A DNA stretch of 13,938 nucleotides from positions 17,073 through 31,010 of the forward strand of contig DLIT01000130.1 in NCBI GenBank assembly GCA_002483865.1, in the 5' to 3' direction. This stretch comes from Brevundimonas sp. UBA7635. Its GTDB lineage: Bacteria; Pseudomonadota; Alphaproteobacteria; Caulobacterales; Caulobacteraceae. The notes beneath the pieces are model-generated. The model saw only the letters and a program-made list of their open reading frames with translations. It was not told where the DNA came from and made no database searches. The position numbers and the translations under genes are program-made. This document shows positions 6,409 to 13,398 of the stretch, one piece after another (the stretch's first letter is position 1; every line of letters starts with the position of its first letter).

Positions 6409-7136
6409 TTATCTATCCTGCCATTGACCTGAAAGACGGGTTCGCGGTGCGCCTGATGCACGGCGATTTCGACAAGGTCACGCGCTACGACGATAATCCC
6501 GCCTCGCGCCTTGCCGCCTTTGCCGCCGAAGGTGCCGAGTGGGTCCACATCGTCGATCTGGACGGGGCCAAGGCTGGTGGTGCACGCCAATATGAACTGG
6601 TCGGTGAAATGGCCAAGTCGGTGAATGTCAAAATCCAGTGCGGCGGCGGTGTTCGCAGCGAGGAAGACATCAAGCGCCTGCTGGATGCGGGCGTGAACCG
6701 CGTGGTCATCGGCTCGCTGGCAGTGACGGATTCCGATCAGGTTCTGGCCTGGCTTGACCAGTTTGGTCCCGAAGCCATCACCCTCGCCCTCGATGTCAAA
6801 TACGAGGACGACATGCCCGTGCCTGCCCTCAAGGGCTGGACCCAGTCGGCGGGCGTGGACCTGTGGACCGTGCTGGAGCGCTATCCGTCGGACCTGCTGC
6901 GCCACGTTCTGATGACCGACGTCAGCCGCGACGGCGCACTGACCGGTGCCAATCTGGACCTGCTGGGCGAGGCACTGCGTCGTCGTCCCGAGCTGAAAAT
7001 CCAGGCCTCGGGCGGTGTCGCCACTCTGGACGACCTAACCGGAGCCAAGGCCATCGGCTGCGACGGTGCCATCACCGGCCGCGCCATCTATGAGGGCAAA
7101 TTCACCGTCGCCGAAGCCATCAAGGCCGTGGCCTGA
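6405..7136 (+). CDS. hisA: ProFAR isomerase (phosphoribosylformimino-5-aminoimidazole carboxamide ribotide isomerase)
   Basis: Amadori isomerisation of ProFAR to PRFAR, the fourth step of the pathway. The protein is a 243-residue TIM barrel. The two catalytic acids are in AIDLKDG (Asp8) and LALDVKYEDD (Asp130). The phosphate-binding loops IQCGGGVRS (77-85), VIGSLAV (101-107) and ASGGVATLDD (201-210) are present, as is TDVSRDGALTGANL (171-184). It resembles the enterobacterial enzyme along its whole length. It overlaps hisH by 4 bases and hisF by 1 base (TGATG at 7134-7138), so it sits in the translationally coupled block. Confidence 0.96.
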   Translation: MIIYPAIDLKDGFAVRLMHGDFDKVTRYDDNPASRLAAFAAEGAEWVHIVDLDGAKAGGARQYELVGEMAKSVNVKIQCGGGVRSEEDIKRLLDAGVNRVVIGSLAVTDSDQVLAWLDQFGPEAITLALDVKYEDDMPVPALKGWTQSAGVDLWTVLERYPSDLLRHVLMTDVSRDGALTGANLDLLGEALRRRPELKIQASGGVATLDDLTGAKAIGCDGAITGRAIYEGKFTVAEAIKAVA

Positions 7137-7903
7137 TGACCGCCCGTAGGATCATCCCCTGCCTCGACGTCAAGGACGGCCGCGTTGTCAAAGGCGTGCG
7201 CTTTGAAGGCCACGTCGATATGGGCGACGCCGCTGAACTGGCCGCGCGCTATCGCGATCAGGGCGCTGACGAGCTGGTGTTTTACGACATCACCGCCAGC
7301 CCCGAAGGCCGCACTCTCGACTATTCGTGGGTGCAGGATATTGCCCGCTTGCTCGACATTCCCTTCTGCGTGGCCGGTGGCATCCGCACGGTCGAACAGG
7401 CCGCACGCTGCCTCGACCACGGCGCGGACAAGGTGTCCATCAACTCTCCGGCTCTGGAGCGCCCCGAATTGATCGGCGAAATGGCACAGGTGCTCGGCCG
7501 CCAATGCGTGGTGGTTGGCGTCGACAGCGCGTTTCAGGACGGTGAGTGGAAGGCCCACAAATACACCGGCGACCCCAATGCCCGGCGCGGCGCAGGCAAG
7601 CTGACGATGGACTGGATCCTTGAGGCGCAAAGCCTCGGCGCGGGCGAGATCGTGCTGAACTGCATCGATCAGGACGGCGTCCGCAAAGGCTATGACATCC
7701 CGCAGTTGAGCGCCGCCTGCCAGCGCCTGAACATCCCGCTGGTTGCCTCCGGCGGTGCCGGTGCGGTCGAGCACTTCTTGTCGGCGTTCAAGGATGCCGA
7801 CGTCTCCGGTGCTCTAGCCGCCAGTGTCTTCCACTCCGGCGCTATCGCCATTCCCGATCTCAAAGCCTACCTCGACCAGAACGGGGTGGAGGTGCGTCTG
7901 TGA
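7136..7903 (+). CDS. hisF: Imidazole glycerol phosphate synthase, cyclase subunit
   Basis: Synthase half of the HisH-HisF enzyme, converting PRFAR and ammonia to IGP and AICAR, and so linking histidine with purine synthesis. The protein is a 255-residue TIM barrel. Catalytic Asp11 (RIIPCLDVKDG) and Asp130 (VVVGVDSAF) are present. Other family motifs: ADELVFYDITAS (44-55), FCVAGGIR (77-84), DKVSINSPAL (98-107), GAGEIVLNCIDQDG and VASGGAGAVEHF. The text is notably like that of gammaproteobacterial HisF, including the C-terminal LKAYLDQNGVEVRL. The stop overlaps the GTG start of hisIE as GTGA (7900-7903). Confidence 0.97.
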   Translation: MTARRIIPCLDVKDGRVVKGVRFEGHVDMGDAAELAARYRDQGADELVFYDITASPEGRTLDYSWVQDIARLLDIPFCVAGGIRTVEQAARCLDHGADKVSINSPALERPELIGEMAQVLGRQCVVVGVDSAFQDGEWKAHKYTGDPNARRGAGKLTMDWILEAQSLGAGEIVLNCIDQDGVRKGYDIPQLSAACQRLNIPLVASGGAGAVEHFLSAFKDADVSGALAASVFHSGAIAIPDLKAYLDQNGVEVRL

Positions 7904-8526
7904 CCGATCTGAAAACTTCCGTAGATGTCTCCACCATCGACTTCGCCAAGGGCAACGGCCTTATCCCCGCCATTGTGCAGGATGCCGACACCCTACAGGT
8001 GCTGACGCTGGCCTATATGGACGAAGCCGCCCTGCAGGAAACTCTGGAGAGCGGTCAGGCGACCTTCTTCTCGCGCTCGCGCGGCAGTCGCTGGCGCAAG
8101 GGCGAGACCTCGGGCGACTTCCTCAATGTCGTCTCGGTCACGCCGGACTGCGACACCGATGCGGTTGTCGTTAAGGTGCGCCCCGTCAACGCCAATGCCT
8201 GCCACCTAAACCGCACCTCGTGCTTCGGTGACGAGGTGGCCCCGGGCCTCGGTCAGTTGGCGCGTCTGGAGCGCACCATCGTCGATCGCGCCCAGGCCGA
8301 TCCGGAAGAAAGCTGGACCGCCCGCCTGATGCAAAAGGGCGTCAAACGCATCGCCCAGAAGGTGGGCGAGGAAGGCGTGGAAACCGCCTTGGCCGCCACC
8401 GCCGGACCGGACGAAGAGGTTCTGAATGAGTCAGCAGACTTGATCTATCACCTGTTGGTCCTGCTCCACGCCCGCGGTCTGCGTCTCGATAATGTGCTGG
8501 ATGTCCTGCGCTCGCGCGAGAAATGA
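7900..8526 (+). CDS. hisIE: Bifunctional phosphoribosyl-AMP cyclohydrolase / phosphoribosyl-ATP pyrophosphatase
   Basis: Catalyses steps two and three: PR-ATP to PR-AMP (HisE half), then ring opening to ProFAR (HisI half). In its 208 residues the N-terminal cyclohydrolase (about 1-112) has LAYMDEAAL, FFSRSRGSRWRKGETSG (56-72) and the Zn/Mg cysteines Cys84 (PDCDTD), Cys101 and Cys108 (ACHLNRTSCF). The C-terminal pyrophosphohydrolase (about 117-208) has VGEEGVETALAA (155-166) and NESADLIYHLLVLL (176-189), the MazG-like metal-binding helices. The start is GTG 7900, overlapping the hisF stop. The fused form is typical of enterobacteria and xanthomonads, while alphaproteobacteria usually have separate hisI and hisE. 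It is the last gene of the operon. Confidence 0.97.
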   Translation: MTDLKTSVDVSTIDFAKGNGLIPAIVQDADTLQVLTLAYMDEAALQETLESGQATFFSRSRGSRWRKGETSGDFLNVVSVTPDCDTDAVVVKVRPVNANACHLNRTSCFGDEVAPGLGQLARLERTIVDRAQADPEESWTARLMQKGVKRIAQKVGEEGVETALAATAGPDEEVLNESADLIYHLLVLLHARGLRLDNVLDVLRSREK

Positions 8527-8575
8527 CCCGCATTTGTGCCCAAACGTAAAACTGAATGGCGATAACATGTCTGTG

Positions 8576-8599
8576 GATTGCCCTAACCTCTGGGCAATC
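8576..8599 (+). other. 8-bp inverted repeat downstream of hisIE
   Basis: GATTGCCC (8576-8583) and GGGCAATC (8592-8599) pair perfectly around an 8-base loop, about 50 bases after the hisIE stop. No T-run follows, so it is not a classical intrinsic terminator. It could stabilise the 3' end of the his mRNA, be a Rho-assisted end, or be a protein site for the next gene. A smaller repeat, CGAAC-GAA-GTTCG (8618-8630), lies just before the ribosome site of the next gene. Confidence 0.4.
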
Positions 8600-8646
8600 G
8601 CATAACCCTCTTCCTTACGAACGAAGTTCGGCTTTGGAGATAAGAC

Positions 8647-9528
8647 ATGTCGCGATTCATCCGTCCTGTGCTGATCGCCGCCCTCGCTATGGCACCGGTT
8701 ACGGCTGCACAGGCTCAGGACTGGCGCGGTACTCCCGTCTTTGGCCAGGTTCGCCTGGAAGCGGGGTTCACCCCTGATCCCCACGTGGTCGAACTCACCG
8801 CTGGTGGCGGCACCGACGCGGGCCGTCTGGCGGGCGGGCGTTGCAACGGCAACATCGGGCATAACCCCGACTATGTGCTGCGCTATACGGCAGGCGACAT
8901 GCCGCTGAACATCCGCGTGACGTCCAGCGAAGACACCACCTTGGTCATCCGCGATCCGGGCGGTTCGTGGCAGTGCAATGACGATGCCAACGACCTCAAT
9001 CCGGAAGTCGGCTTCCCGCGCCCTGCCTCGGGCAACTATCACATCTGGGTTGGCACCTTTAACGAGAACACCGCCAACGCCCGTCTGGAAATCTCTGAAC
9101 TGGCCTCCAGTGAAGTGGCGTCCGGTTCCACCATCGATATGTCGCAGGAGGCCAACTTCGGTGAAGTCATCCTGCGCGCAGGGTTCACACCGGATCCGCA
9201 CACCGTCACCATGGCCGCTGGTGGCAGTGTCTCGGCTTCATCGGTCGACGGCCAGTGCTCGGGCTATGTCTCGCAAGCTCCGGACTATGAGCTGACCTAT
9301 CGTGCGAACGGCAGCAACCCGCTGACCTTCACCTTCGCGTCGGACGGCGACACCACGCTGATGATCAATGCGCCGGACGGCAGCTTCTATTGCGATGACG
9401 ACAGCGACGGCGATCTGAACCCGCGCGTTCACTTCAATCGCGCGCAGGAAGGCGTCTATGACGTCTGGGTCGGTACGATTTCGGGTGAAATCGAATCCGG
9501 CACCCTGTCGATCTCTGAAATCCAGTAA
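8647..9528 (+). CDS. Secreted protein with two tandem PPC-like beta-domain repeats
   Basis: A 293-residue exported protein of unknown role. A Sec signal peptide is clear: MSRFIRP, a hydrophobic core, then AQA-QD, with likely cleavage after residue 23. The rest is a duplication: residues 32-151 and 171-291 share the order F-G-x-V-x-L-x-AGFTPDPH, AGG, a Cys (66 and 204), PDYxLxYxA, DTTLxIxxPxGSxxC (Cys110 and Cys249), an Asp-rich loop followed by DLNPxVxF, and YxxWVGT. This resembles PPC-type (bacterial pre-peptidase C-terminal) beta-sandwiches, but no protease domain is attached. One disulfide per repeat and calcium binding by the acidic loops (CNDDANDLNP and CDDDSDGDLNP) are inferences. A good Shine-Dalgarno, TTTGGAGA, stands 6 bases before the ATG. 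It is probably transcribed alone, with an intrinsic terminator following. Confidence 0.85.
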   Translation: MSRFIRPVLIAALAMAPVTAAQAQDWRGTPVFGQVRLEAGFTPDPHVVELTAGGGTDAGRLAGGRCNGNIGHNPDYVLRYTAGDMPLNIRVTSSEDTTLVIRDPGGSWQCNDDANDLNPEVGFPRPASGNYHIWVGTFNENTANARLEISELASSEVASGSTIDMSQEANFGEVILRAGFTPDPHTVTMAAGGSVSASSVDGQCSGYVSQAPDYELTYRANGSNPLTFTFASDGDTTLMINAPDGSFYCDDDSDGDLNPRVHFNRAQEGVYDVWVGTISGEIESGTLSISEIQ

Positions 9529-9552
9529 GTCTTTCTGAAATCAAGATTATCG

Positions 9553-9585
9553 TGCCCCGGAGCCGTTGGCTCCGGGGCATTCTCT
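9553..9585 (+). terminator. Intrinsic terminator after the PPC-repeat protein gene
   Basis: A perfect 12-bp GC-rich stem (TGCCCCGGAGCC at 9553-9564 with GGCTCCGGGGCA at 9568-9579) closes a 3-base loop and is followed by TTCTCT. It starts 24 bases after the stop codon at 9526-9528. Confidence 0.85.
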
Positions 9586-9626
9586 ATGGCGGAGGGCGAC
9601 ATTTTCGCGTTCGCATTTCGACAAAA

Positions 9627-9665
9627 GTTCACGGGCGCGTGAACCGAATGTGAGTCCACGACGTT
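9627..9665 (+). promoter_or_regulatory. 7-bp palindrome overlapping an EcfG-like promoter candidate
   Basis: GTTCACG (9627-9633) and CGTGAAC (9638-9644) form a perfect 7-4-7 inverted repeat. The right arm contains TGAAC (9640-9644), and 17 bases later comes CGTT (9662-9665). This is one mismatch from the GGAAC-N16/17-CGTT pattern of general-stress ECF sigma factors in alphaproteobacteria. A start near 9672 would leave a leader of about 30 bases that contains the strong ribosome site. The promoter class is an inference; the palindrome is seen directly. Confidence 0.35.
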
Positions 9666-9701
9666 TATGTTTTTTCACCGCACTTTGGGAGGAGCCCCCT
9701 T

Positions 9702-9965
9702 ATGCGTAAACTCGTACTTGCTGCCATTTCTGTTGCTGCCATGACCGGCCTGGCTGCTTGCCAGAACGCTGCCGAGAAGGAAGCCGACGCCCGCGCCGAC
9801 GCCGTCGAAGCTCAAGCCGACGTGGCTGTAACCCAGCTGGAAAACCAAGCTGACGCTGCTGCAACCGACGCACAGACCGACGCTCTGAATGCTCAGGCCG
9901 ACGTTGTGGCTGAACAAGCCGAACAAAAGGCTGACAACATTCGCGACGCCGCGCCGTCGAACTAA
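9702..9965 (+). CDS. Small Ala/Asp/Gln-rich lipoprotein, probable long helix
   Basis: An 87-residue exported lipoprotein of unknown function. MRKLVLAAISVAAMTGLAAC carries a signal peptide with a lipobox (LAAC, Cys20). The mature part is almost entirely Ala, Asp, Glu, Gln and Val with no Pro until Pro85. Blocks such as ADARADAVEAQADVA recur, and the segment 22-80 should form one long amphipathic helix or coiled coil. Similar small proteins occur in the envelopes of Caulobacteraceae and relatives and may be abundant or stress-induced; that is a general impression, not a family match. A strong Shine-Dalgarno (GGGAGGAG, 9687-9694) stands 7 bases before the ATG, and a strong terminator follows, which suggests a highly expressed single-gene unit. 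Confidence 0.82.
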   Translation: MRKLVLAAISVAAMTGLAACQNAAEKEADARADAVEAQADVAVTQLENQADAAATDAQTDALNAQADVVAEQAEQKADNIRDAAPSN

Positions 9966-9988
9966 GTCCATCAGTTTCACTGACGGCC

Positions 9989-10024
9989 AAAGCCCCGCCG
10001 AACCCTTTCGGCGGGGCTTTTGTT
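9989..10024 (+). terminator. Intrinsic terminator after the small lipoprotein gene
   Basis: A 14-bp perfect stem (AAAGCCCCGCCGAA at 9989-10002 with TTCGGCGGGGCTTT at 10007-10020) encloses the loop CCCT and runs into TTTTGTT. The A-tract on the 5' side suggests it could work in both directions. A minor repeat, TCAGT-TTC-ACTGA (9971-9983), lies just before it. Confidence 0.9.
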
Positions 10025-10096
10025 ATGCCCGATTGTTGACAGGGACGGCGCATCACGGCGTTCTCGTACTGCGCCCCCACGAGTTAAGGTTTTGCC

Positions 10097-12139
10097 GTGT
10101 TCGATTATCAAACGCCTCCCACCGATCTGTCCGAACCTGTTCAGGTGCAGGAGGTTGTGGTGACGGCAGCGCGCCTGCCACCGGCGGCGTCTGAGGCCGC
10201 CTTCGCCGTCATCCGGCTGGGGCAAGACCCAGGGAAGGGCGCGGGGCGAACCGATACCGCTCTGCGCGAAGTGCCCAATGTCTCGCTGTTCCGCCGTGCA
10301 GACAGTCTGGCCGCCAATCCGACAACCCAAGGCCTGTCCTTGCGCGCCATTGCACCGACAGGTGCCGGACGGGCGCTGGTCACTCTGGACGGGGTGCCGC
10401 TGAATGACCCGTTCGGCAACTGGGTGATCTGGGCGCAGGCCATCCCTGAAAGCCTTGGCAACATCGATGTCATCCGTGGCGCGGGCGCGGGTCCCTATGG
10501 CGCGGGCGCGCTGACCGGTGTGGTGGCTCTGAGCGAGCGTGATGCCGATGGCGGCGTGCTGGACCTGTCCATCGCCGAGCGTGGCGGTCTTCGCGCCGCG
10601 GGCACCGCGGGCGTATCGCACGGGCGTGTGGCCCTGACCGTTTCGGGTCTACATGAAGTCAGCGACGGCTATGTGCCTGTACGGGGCTCTGCAGCGGGCG
10701 TGGCTGACCGTCCTATGGACCTGAAGGCCGAGGCCCTGTCGGGTCGTCTCGACTATGCTGTGGCGGACGATGTGCAGATGTCGGTTCGGGCCGCCACGTG
10801 GGAAGAGGATCGAGGTTCGGGCTTGGGCGAGAACCGCGCCAATGCCAGTGGCCACAGCGTGTCGGCCACCCTAGCCCGCCAGCCGAGCGAAGGCGTAACC
10901 GGATGGCGACTTCAAGCATGGTCCACCCACAGCAACCTATTTAATTCCTCGGCCTCGGTAACGGCGGACCGCAACACCACTACGCCTGCCAATGAACAGT
11001 ATCGCACCCCCGCTGAAGGCTGGGGCGTCAATGCCGCCGTGCGTCGACGCGATGGGCTGGCAGGCGGGATTCTGGAATGGGAAGTCGGTGCCGATGCCCG
11101 CTTTAACGAGGGGCAGACGCAGGAACTGTTCCGCTTCATGAACGGGGCCTTCACCCGCGACCGCAAAGCGGGCGGCGAGGCTTCGGTGGCAGGTCTTTAC
11201 GCCGACGGATCATGGACGGGCGGGCCGTGGCTGATCGCCGGTGGCCTGCGTCTGGACCAGTGGACAAATGAGAACGGTTTCCGCCGCGAGGCCGATCTGG
11301 AAAATGGTGGGCTGCTGCTGGACGAAGGCGAGGACAAACGCTCAGACGAAGTCATCAGCGCCCGTCTTGGCGTGCGGCGCGCCCTGAGCGAAACGGTGTC
11401 GCTGCGCGGCTCGGCCTACACAGGTTTCCGTCCGGCCAGCCTGAATGAACTGCACCGCCCGTTCCGTGTCGGCAATGATCTGACCGAGGCCAATGCCGCT
11501 CTGGTGCCCGAAAAGCTGAGCGGGGTCGAGGCAGGTGCTGATTATGACAGCGGCCGTCTGGCGCTGGGCGGGGTGCTGTTCTGGAACCGTATCGACGATG
11601 TGATCGTCAATGTGACCTTGGCCGAGGGCCCCGGTACCTTCCCGCGCGCGGGCTTTGTGCCCGCAGGCGGCGTGCTGCGTCAGCGCCAGAATGCCGGAAC
11701 CATCGAGGCCGTGGGCGTCGAACTGAACGGACGCTATGCTGTGACCGACGCCCTGTATCTGCGCGGCGCTCTGGCATGGACCGATTCCGAAGTGGACGGC
11801 GGCAGGGCCGCCCCGCAACTGACGGGCCTTCGCCCCGCACAGGCCCCCGAATGGGCCGCGACGCTGGGCGTGGACTGGCAACCCGTTACCGATTGGCAGA
11901 TGGGTATCAGCGCCCGCTATGAGTCTGACCGCTTCGACGACGACCTGAACAGCCGCACGCTCAAGGCGGCATGGACCGTCGATGCCCGCACCGAATGGCA
12001 GTTCGACCGCCATGCCGCCCTGTGGCTGGCGCTGGACAATGTGTTCGACGAAGACGTCGCCACCTCGGTCACCGCCACGGGCGTCGAAGGCTATACGGCC
12101 CCGCGCACCCTCAGAGCAGGCGTTCGCCTGACCTACTGA
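10097..12139 (+). CDS. TonB-dependent outer-membrane receptor without a visible signal peptide
   Basis: A 680-residue TonB-dependent receptor of unknown ligand. A TonB box, VQEVVVTAAR (17-26), opens the protein. The plug follows with TALREVPNVSLFRR (54-67), TQGLSLRAIAPTGAGRALVTLDGVPLNDP (77-105) and IDVIRGAGAGPYGAGALTGVVAL (123-145). The rest is a 22-strand-type barrel with alternating polar and hydrophobic strands, ending in APRTLRAGVRLTY with the terminal aromatic residue usual for outer-membrane proteins. The start must be GTG 10097, because an in-frame TAA lies at 10085-10087 and no other start falls between. AAGG (10086-10089) is at a suitable distance. The sequence before the TonB box (MFDYQTPPTDLSEP) is not a signal peptide, and neither other frame upstream encodes one. 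TTGACA at 10036-10041 could be a -35, but no good -10 follows. The gene ends 3 bases from the convergent gene. Confidence 0.9.
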   Translation: MFDYQTPPTDLSEPVQVQEVVVTAARLPPAASEAAFAVIRLGQDPGKGAGRTDTALREVPNVSLFRRADSLAANPTTQGLSLRAIAPTGAGRALVTLDGVPLNDPFGNWVIWAQAIPESLGNIDVIRGAGAGPYGAGALTGVVALSERDADGGVLDLSIAERGGLRAAGTAGVSHGRVALTVSGLHEVSDGYVPVRGSAAGVADRPMDLKAEALSGRLDYAVADDVQMSVRAATWEEDRGSGLGENRANASGHSVSATLARQPSEGVTGWRLQAWSTHSNLFNSSASVTADRNTTTPANEQYRTPAEGWGVNAAVRRRDGLAGGILEWEVGADARFNEGQTQELFRFMNGAFTRDRKAGGEASVAGLYADGSWTGGPWLIAGGLRLDQWTNENGFRREADLENGGLLLDEGEDKRSDEVISARLGVRRALSETVSLRGSAYTGFRPASLNELHRPFRVGNDLTEANAALVPEKLSGVEAGADYDSGRLALGGVLFWNRIDDVIVNVTLAEGPGTFPRAGFVPAGGVLRQRQNAGTIEAVGVELNGRYAVTDALYLRGALAWTDSEVDGGRAAPQLTGLRPAQAPEWAATLGVDWQPVTDWQMGISARYESDRFDDDLNSRTLKAAWTVDARTEWQFDRHAALWLALDNVFDEDVATSVTATGVEGYTAPRTLRAGVRLTY

Positions 12140-12142
12140 TCC

Positions 12143-13303
12143 CTAGCGGATAAAGTGCGGCAAGAAGCGCGAGGTATTGCGGGTCACGCGGCCCGTATCC
12201 TCGCGCAGGCCCATTCCGGCAGCCGCATCGCCGACGATCCATGAACCCACGATGACATGGTTGCCCGCAAAGCGCGGCGGGGCGTGTAGGGCCTGAAGGA
12301 TGTGGCGGCCTTCGCCGTAGCCACCATCCTGAACCCCGCTGCTGCGGCCCTTGTCGAACAGTTCGACATTGGCCCCTTCGCGCGAGAAGAAGGGTTTGCG
12401 CGCATAGTCACGGCCCAAGGCCGAACGGGCCGGATCATCCTCGAAATAGGCTTCCAGAAGATTGGGATGGCCCGGATGGCGTTGCCACAGCAGGGGCAGA
12501 ATGGCCTTGTTTGACAAGATCGCCTTCCATGCCGGTTCCAGCATCCGCACACCGCTGGCCGACAGATGGCGCGCGAACGGATCGCGCAACATGTCTTCCC
12601 ACGGATAGAGTTTGAACAGGGCCGTGATCGGTCGGTCCTCCAGATCGACAAAGCGGCCCGCAGCGTCCACGCCGATGTCGTTGATGGCGACAAAGCGCGG
12701 CTTCAGATCGGCCTGAACCGCAATGTCCTCAAGGAACAGCACCGTCTGGCGGTCCTCGACGAAGTTGGCGTCCGATGAGAAATGGATCGGCGTGATCGGC
12801 GGGAACAGCTGGGCAAAGCGCGCCACCAGCTTTTCATGCAGGCTGTTGAACTGATCGGCATGGGGCGGCAGTACGCCCGCCTCTATCTGCTCTTCCAGCC
12901 AAAGCCACTGGAACACGCCCGTCTCGAAAATACTGGTGGGGGTGTCTGCATTGTATTCGTACAGCTTGGCCGGACCGTTGCCGTCATAGGCAAAGTCAAA
13001 CCGGCCATAAAGCGACGGCTGGACATGTTTCCAAGTGTTGGCGACATAGTCGCGCATGTCGGCGGGGATATCGACCGCCTCCATCAGCTCTTGAGACGCC
13101 ACAACCTCGGCCACTAGATCCAGACACATGTCGTGCAGTTCTTCGGTGGGGGCCTCGATATCGTTCTCGATCTGCTCCAGCGAAAAGGCATAGGCCGCCG
13201 TCTCGTCCCAATAGGGCTGGCCGTTGTCATGGCTCCATGTGAAGCCGACAGCGCGGGCCTTGGCCTCCCAATCGGGGCGCGGGGCGAAATCGATACGTTG
13301 CAT
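12143..13303 (-). CDS. Glutathionylspermidine-synthase-like ATP-grasp protein (YgiC/YjfC family)
   Basis: A 386-residue cytoplasmic protein that matches E. coli YgiC/YjfC along its length. These have the fold of the synthetase half of glutathionylspermidine synthase (ATP-grasp C-N ligase) but an unproven substrate. Seen: RPDWEAKARAVGF (near 8-20), QPSLYGRFDFAYDGNGPAKLYEYNADTPTS (about 95-124), FKLYPWEDMLRDPF, GVRMLEPAWKAILSNKAILPLLW, KPFFSREGANVELFD with the nucleotide-binding Lys and Arg, GSWIVGDAAAGMGLRED and the C-terminal SRFLPHFI. ATG 13303-13301 is preceded by AAGG at about 7 bases. It is divergent from a YgiB-like lipoprotein gene, and the two families are also neighbours in enterobacteria, so they probably act together at the envelope or in polyamine/thiol chemistry. 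It is tail-to-tail with the receptor gene, with 3 bases between stops. True glutathionylspermidine synthesis is not implied. Confidence 0.9.
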   Translation of the reverse strand: MQRIDFAPRPDWEAKARAVGFTWSHDNGQPYWDETAAYAFSLEQIENDIEAPTEELHDMCLDLVAEVVASQELMEAVDIPADMRDYVANTWKHVQPSLYGRFDFAYDGNGPAKLYEYNADTPTSIFETGVFQWLWLEEQIEAGVLPPHADQFNSLHEKLVARFAQLFPPITPIHFSSDANFVEDRQTVLFLEDIAVQADLKPRFVAINDIGVDAAGRFVDLEDRPITALFKLYPWEDMLRDPFARHLSASGVRMLEPAWKAILSNKAILPLLWQRHPGHPNLLEAYFEDDPARSALGRDYARKPFFSREGANVELFDKGRSSGVQDGGYGEGRHILQALHAPPRFAGNHVIVGSWIVGDAAAGMGLREDTGRVTRNTSRFLPHFIR

Positions 13304-13398
13304 GCCGGACCTTGTTCACTGAGGCGGATAAGCGATACACAGTTTAGAAGATTCTGGCGTGCCGAAAGCGGCATATTTTAGCGAGGCATTGCGGTCTT
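13304..13398. promoter_or_regulatory. Divergent intergenic region between the YgiC-like and YgiB-like genes
   Basis: These 95 bases must hold the promoters of both genes. Visible is a short inverted repeat, TGCCG-AAAG-CGGCA (13360-13373), next to an AT-rich stretch (ATATTTTA, 13373-13380). Read on the minus strand, GCTAAAATA resembles the -10 consensus of Caulobacter housekeeping promoters, but no -35 is convincing. Nothing more can be claimed from the sequence. Confidence 0.3.

Noticed and set aside
10025..10096. A frameshift hiding a signal peptide of the second TonB receptor
   Set aside because: Translation of both alternative upstream frames gives no basic-hydrophobic-AxA pattern, so a single-base error would not repair it.
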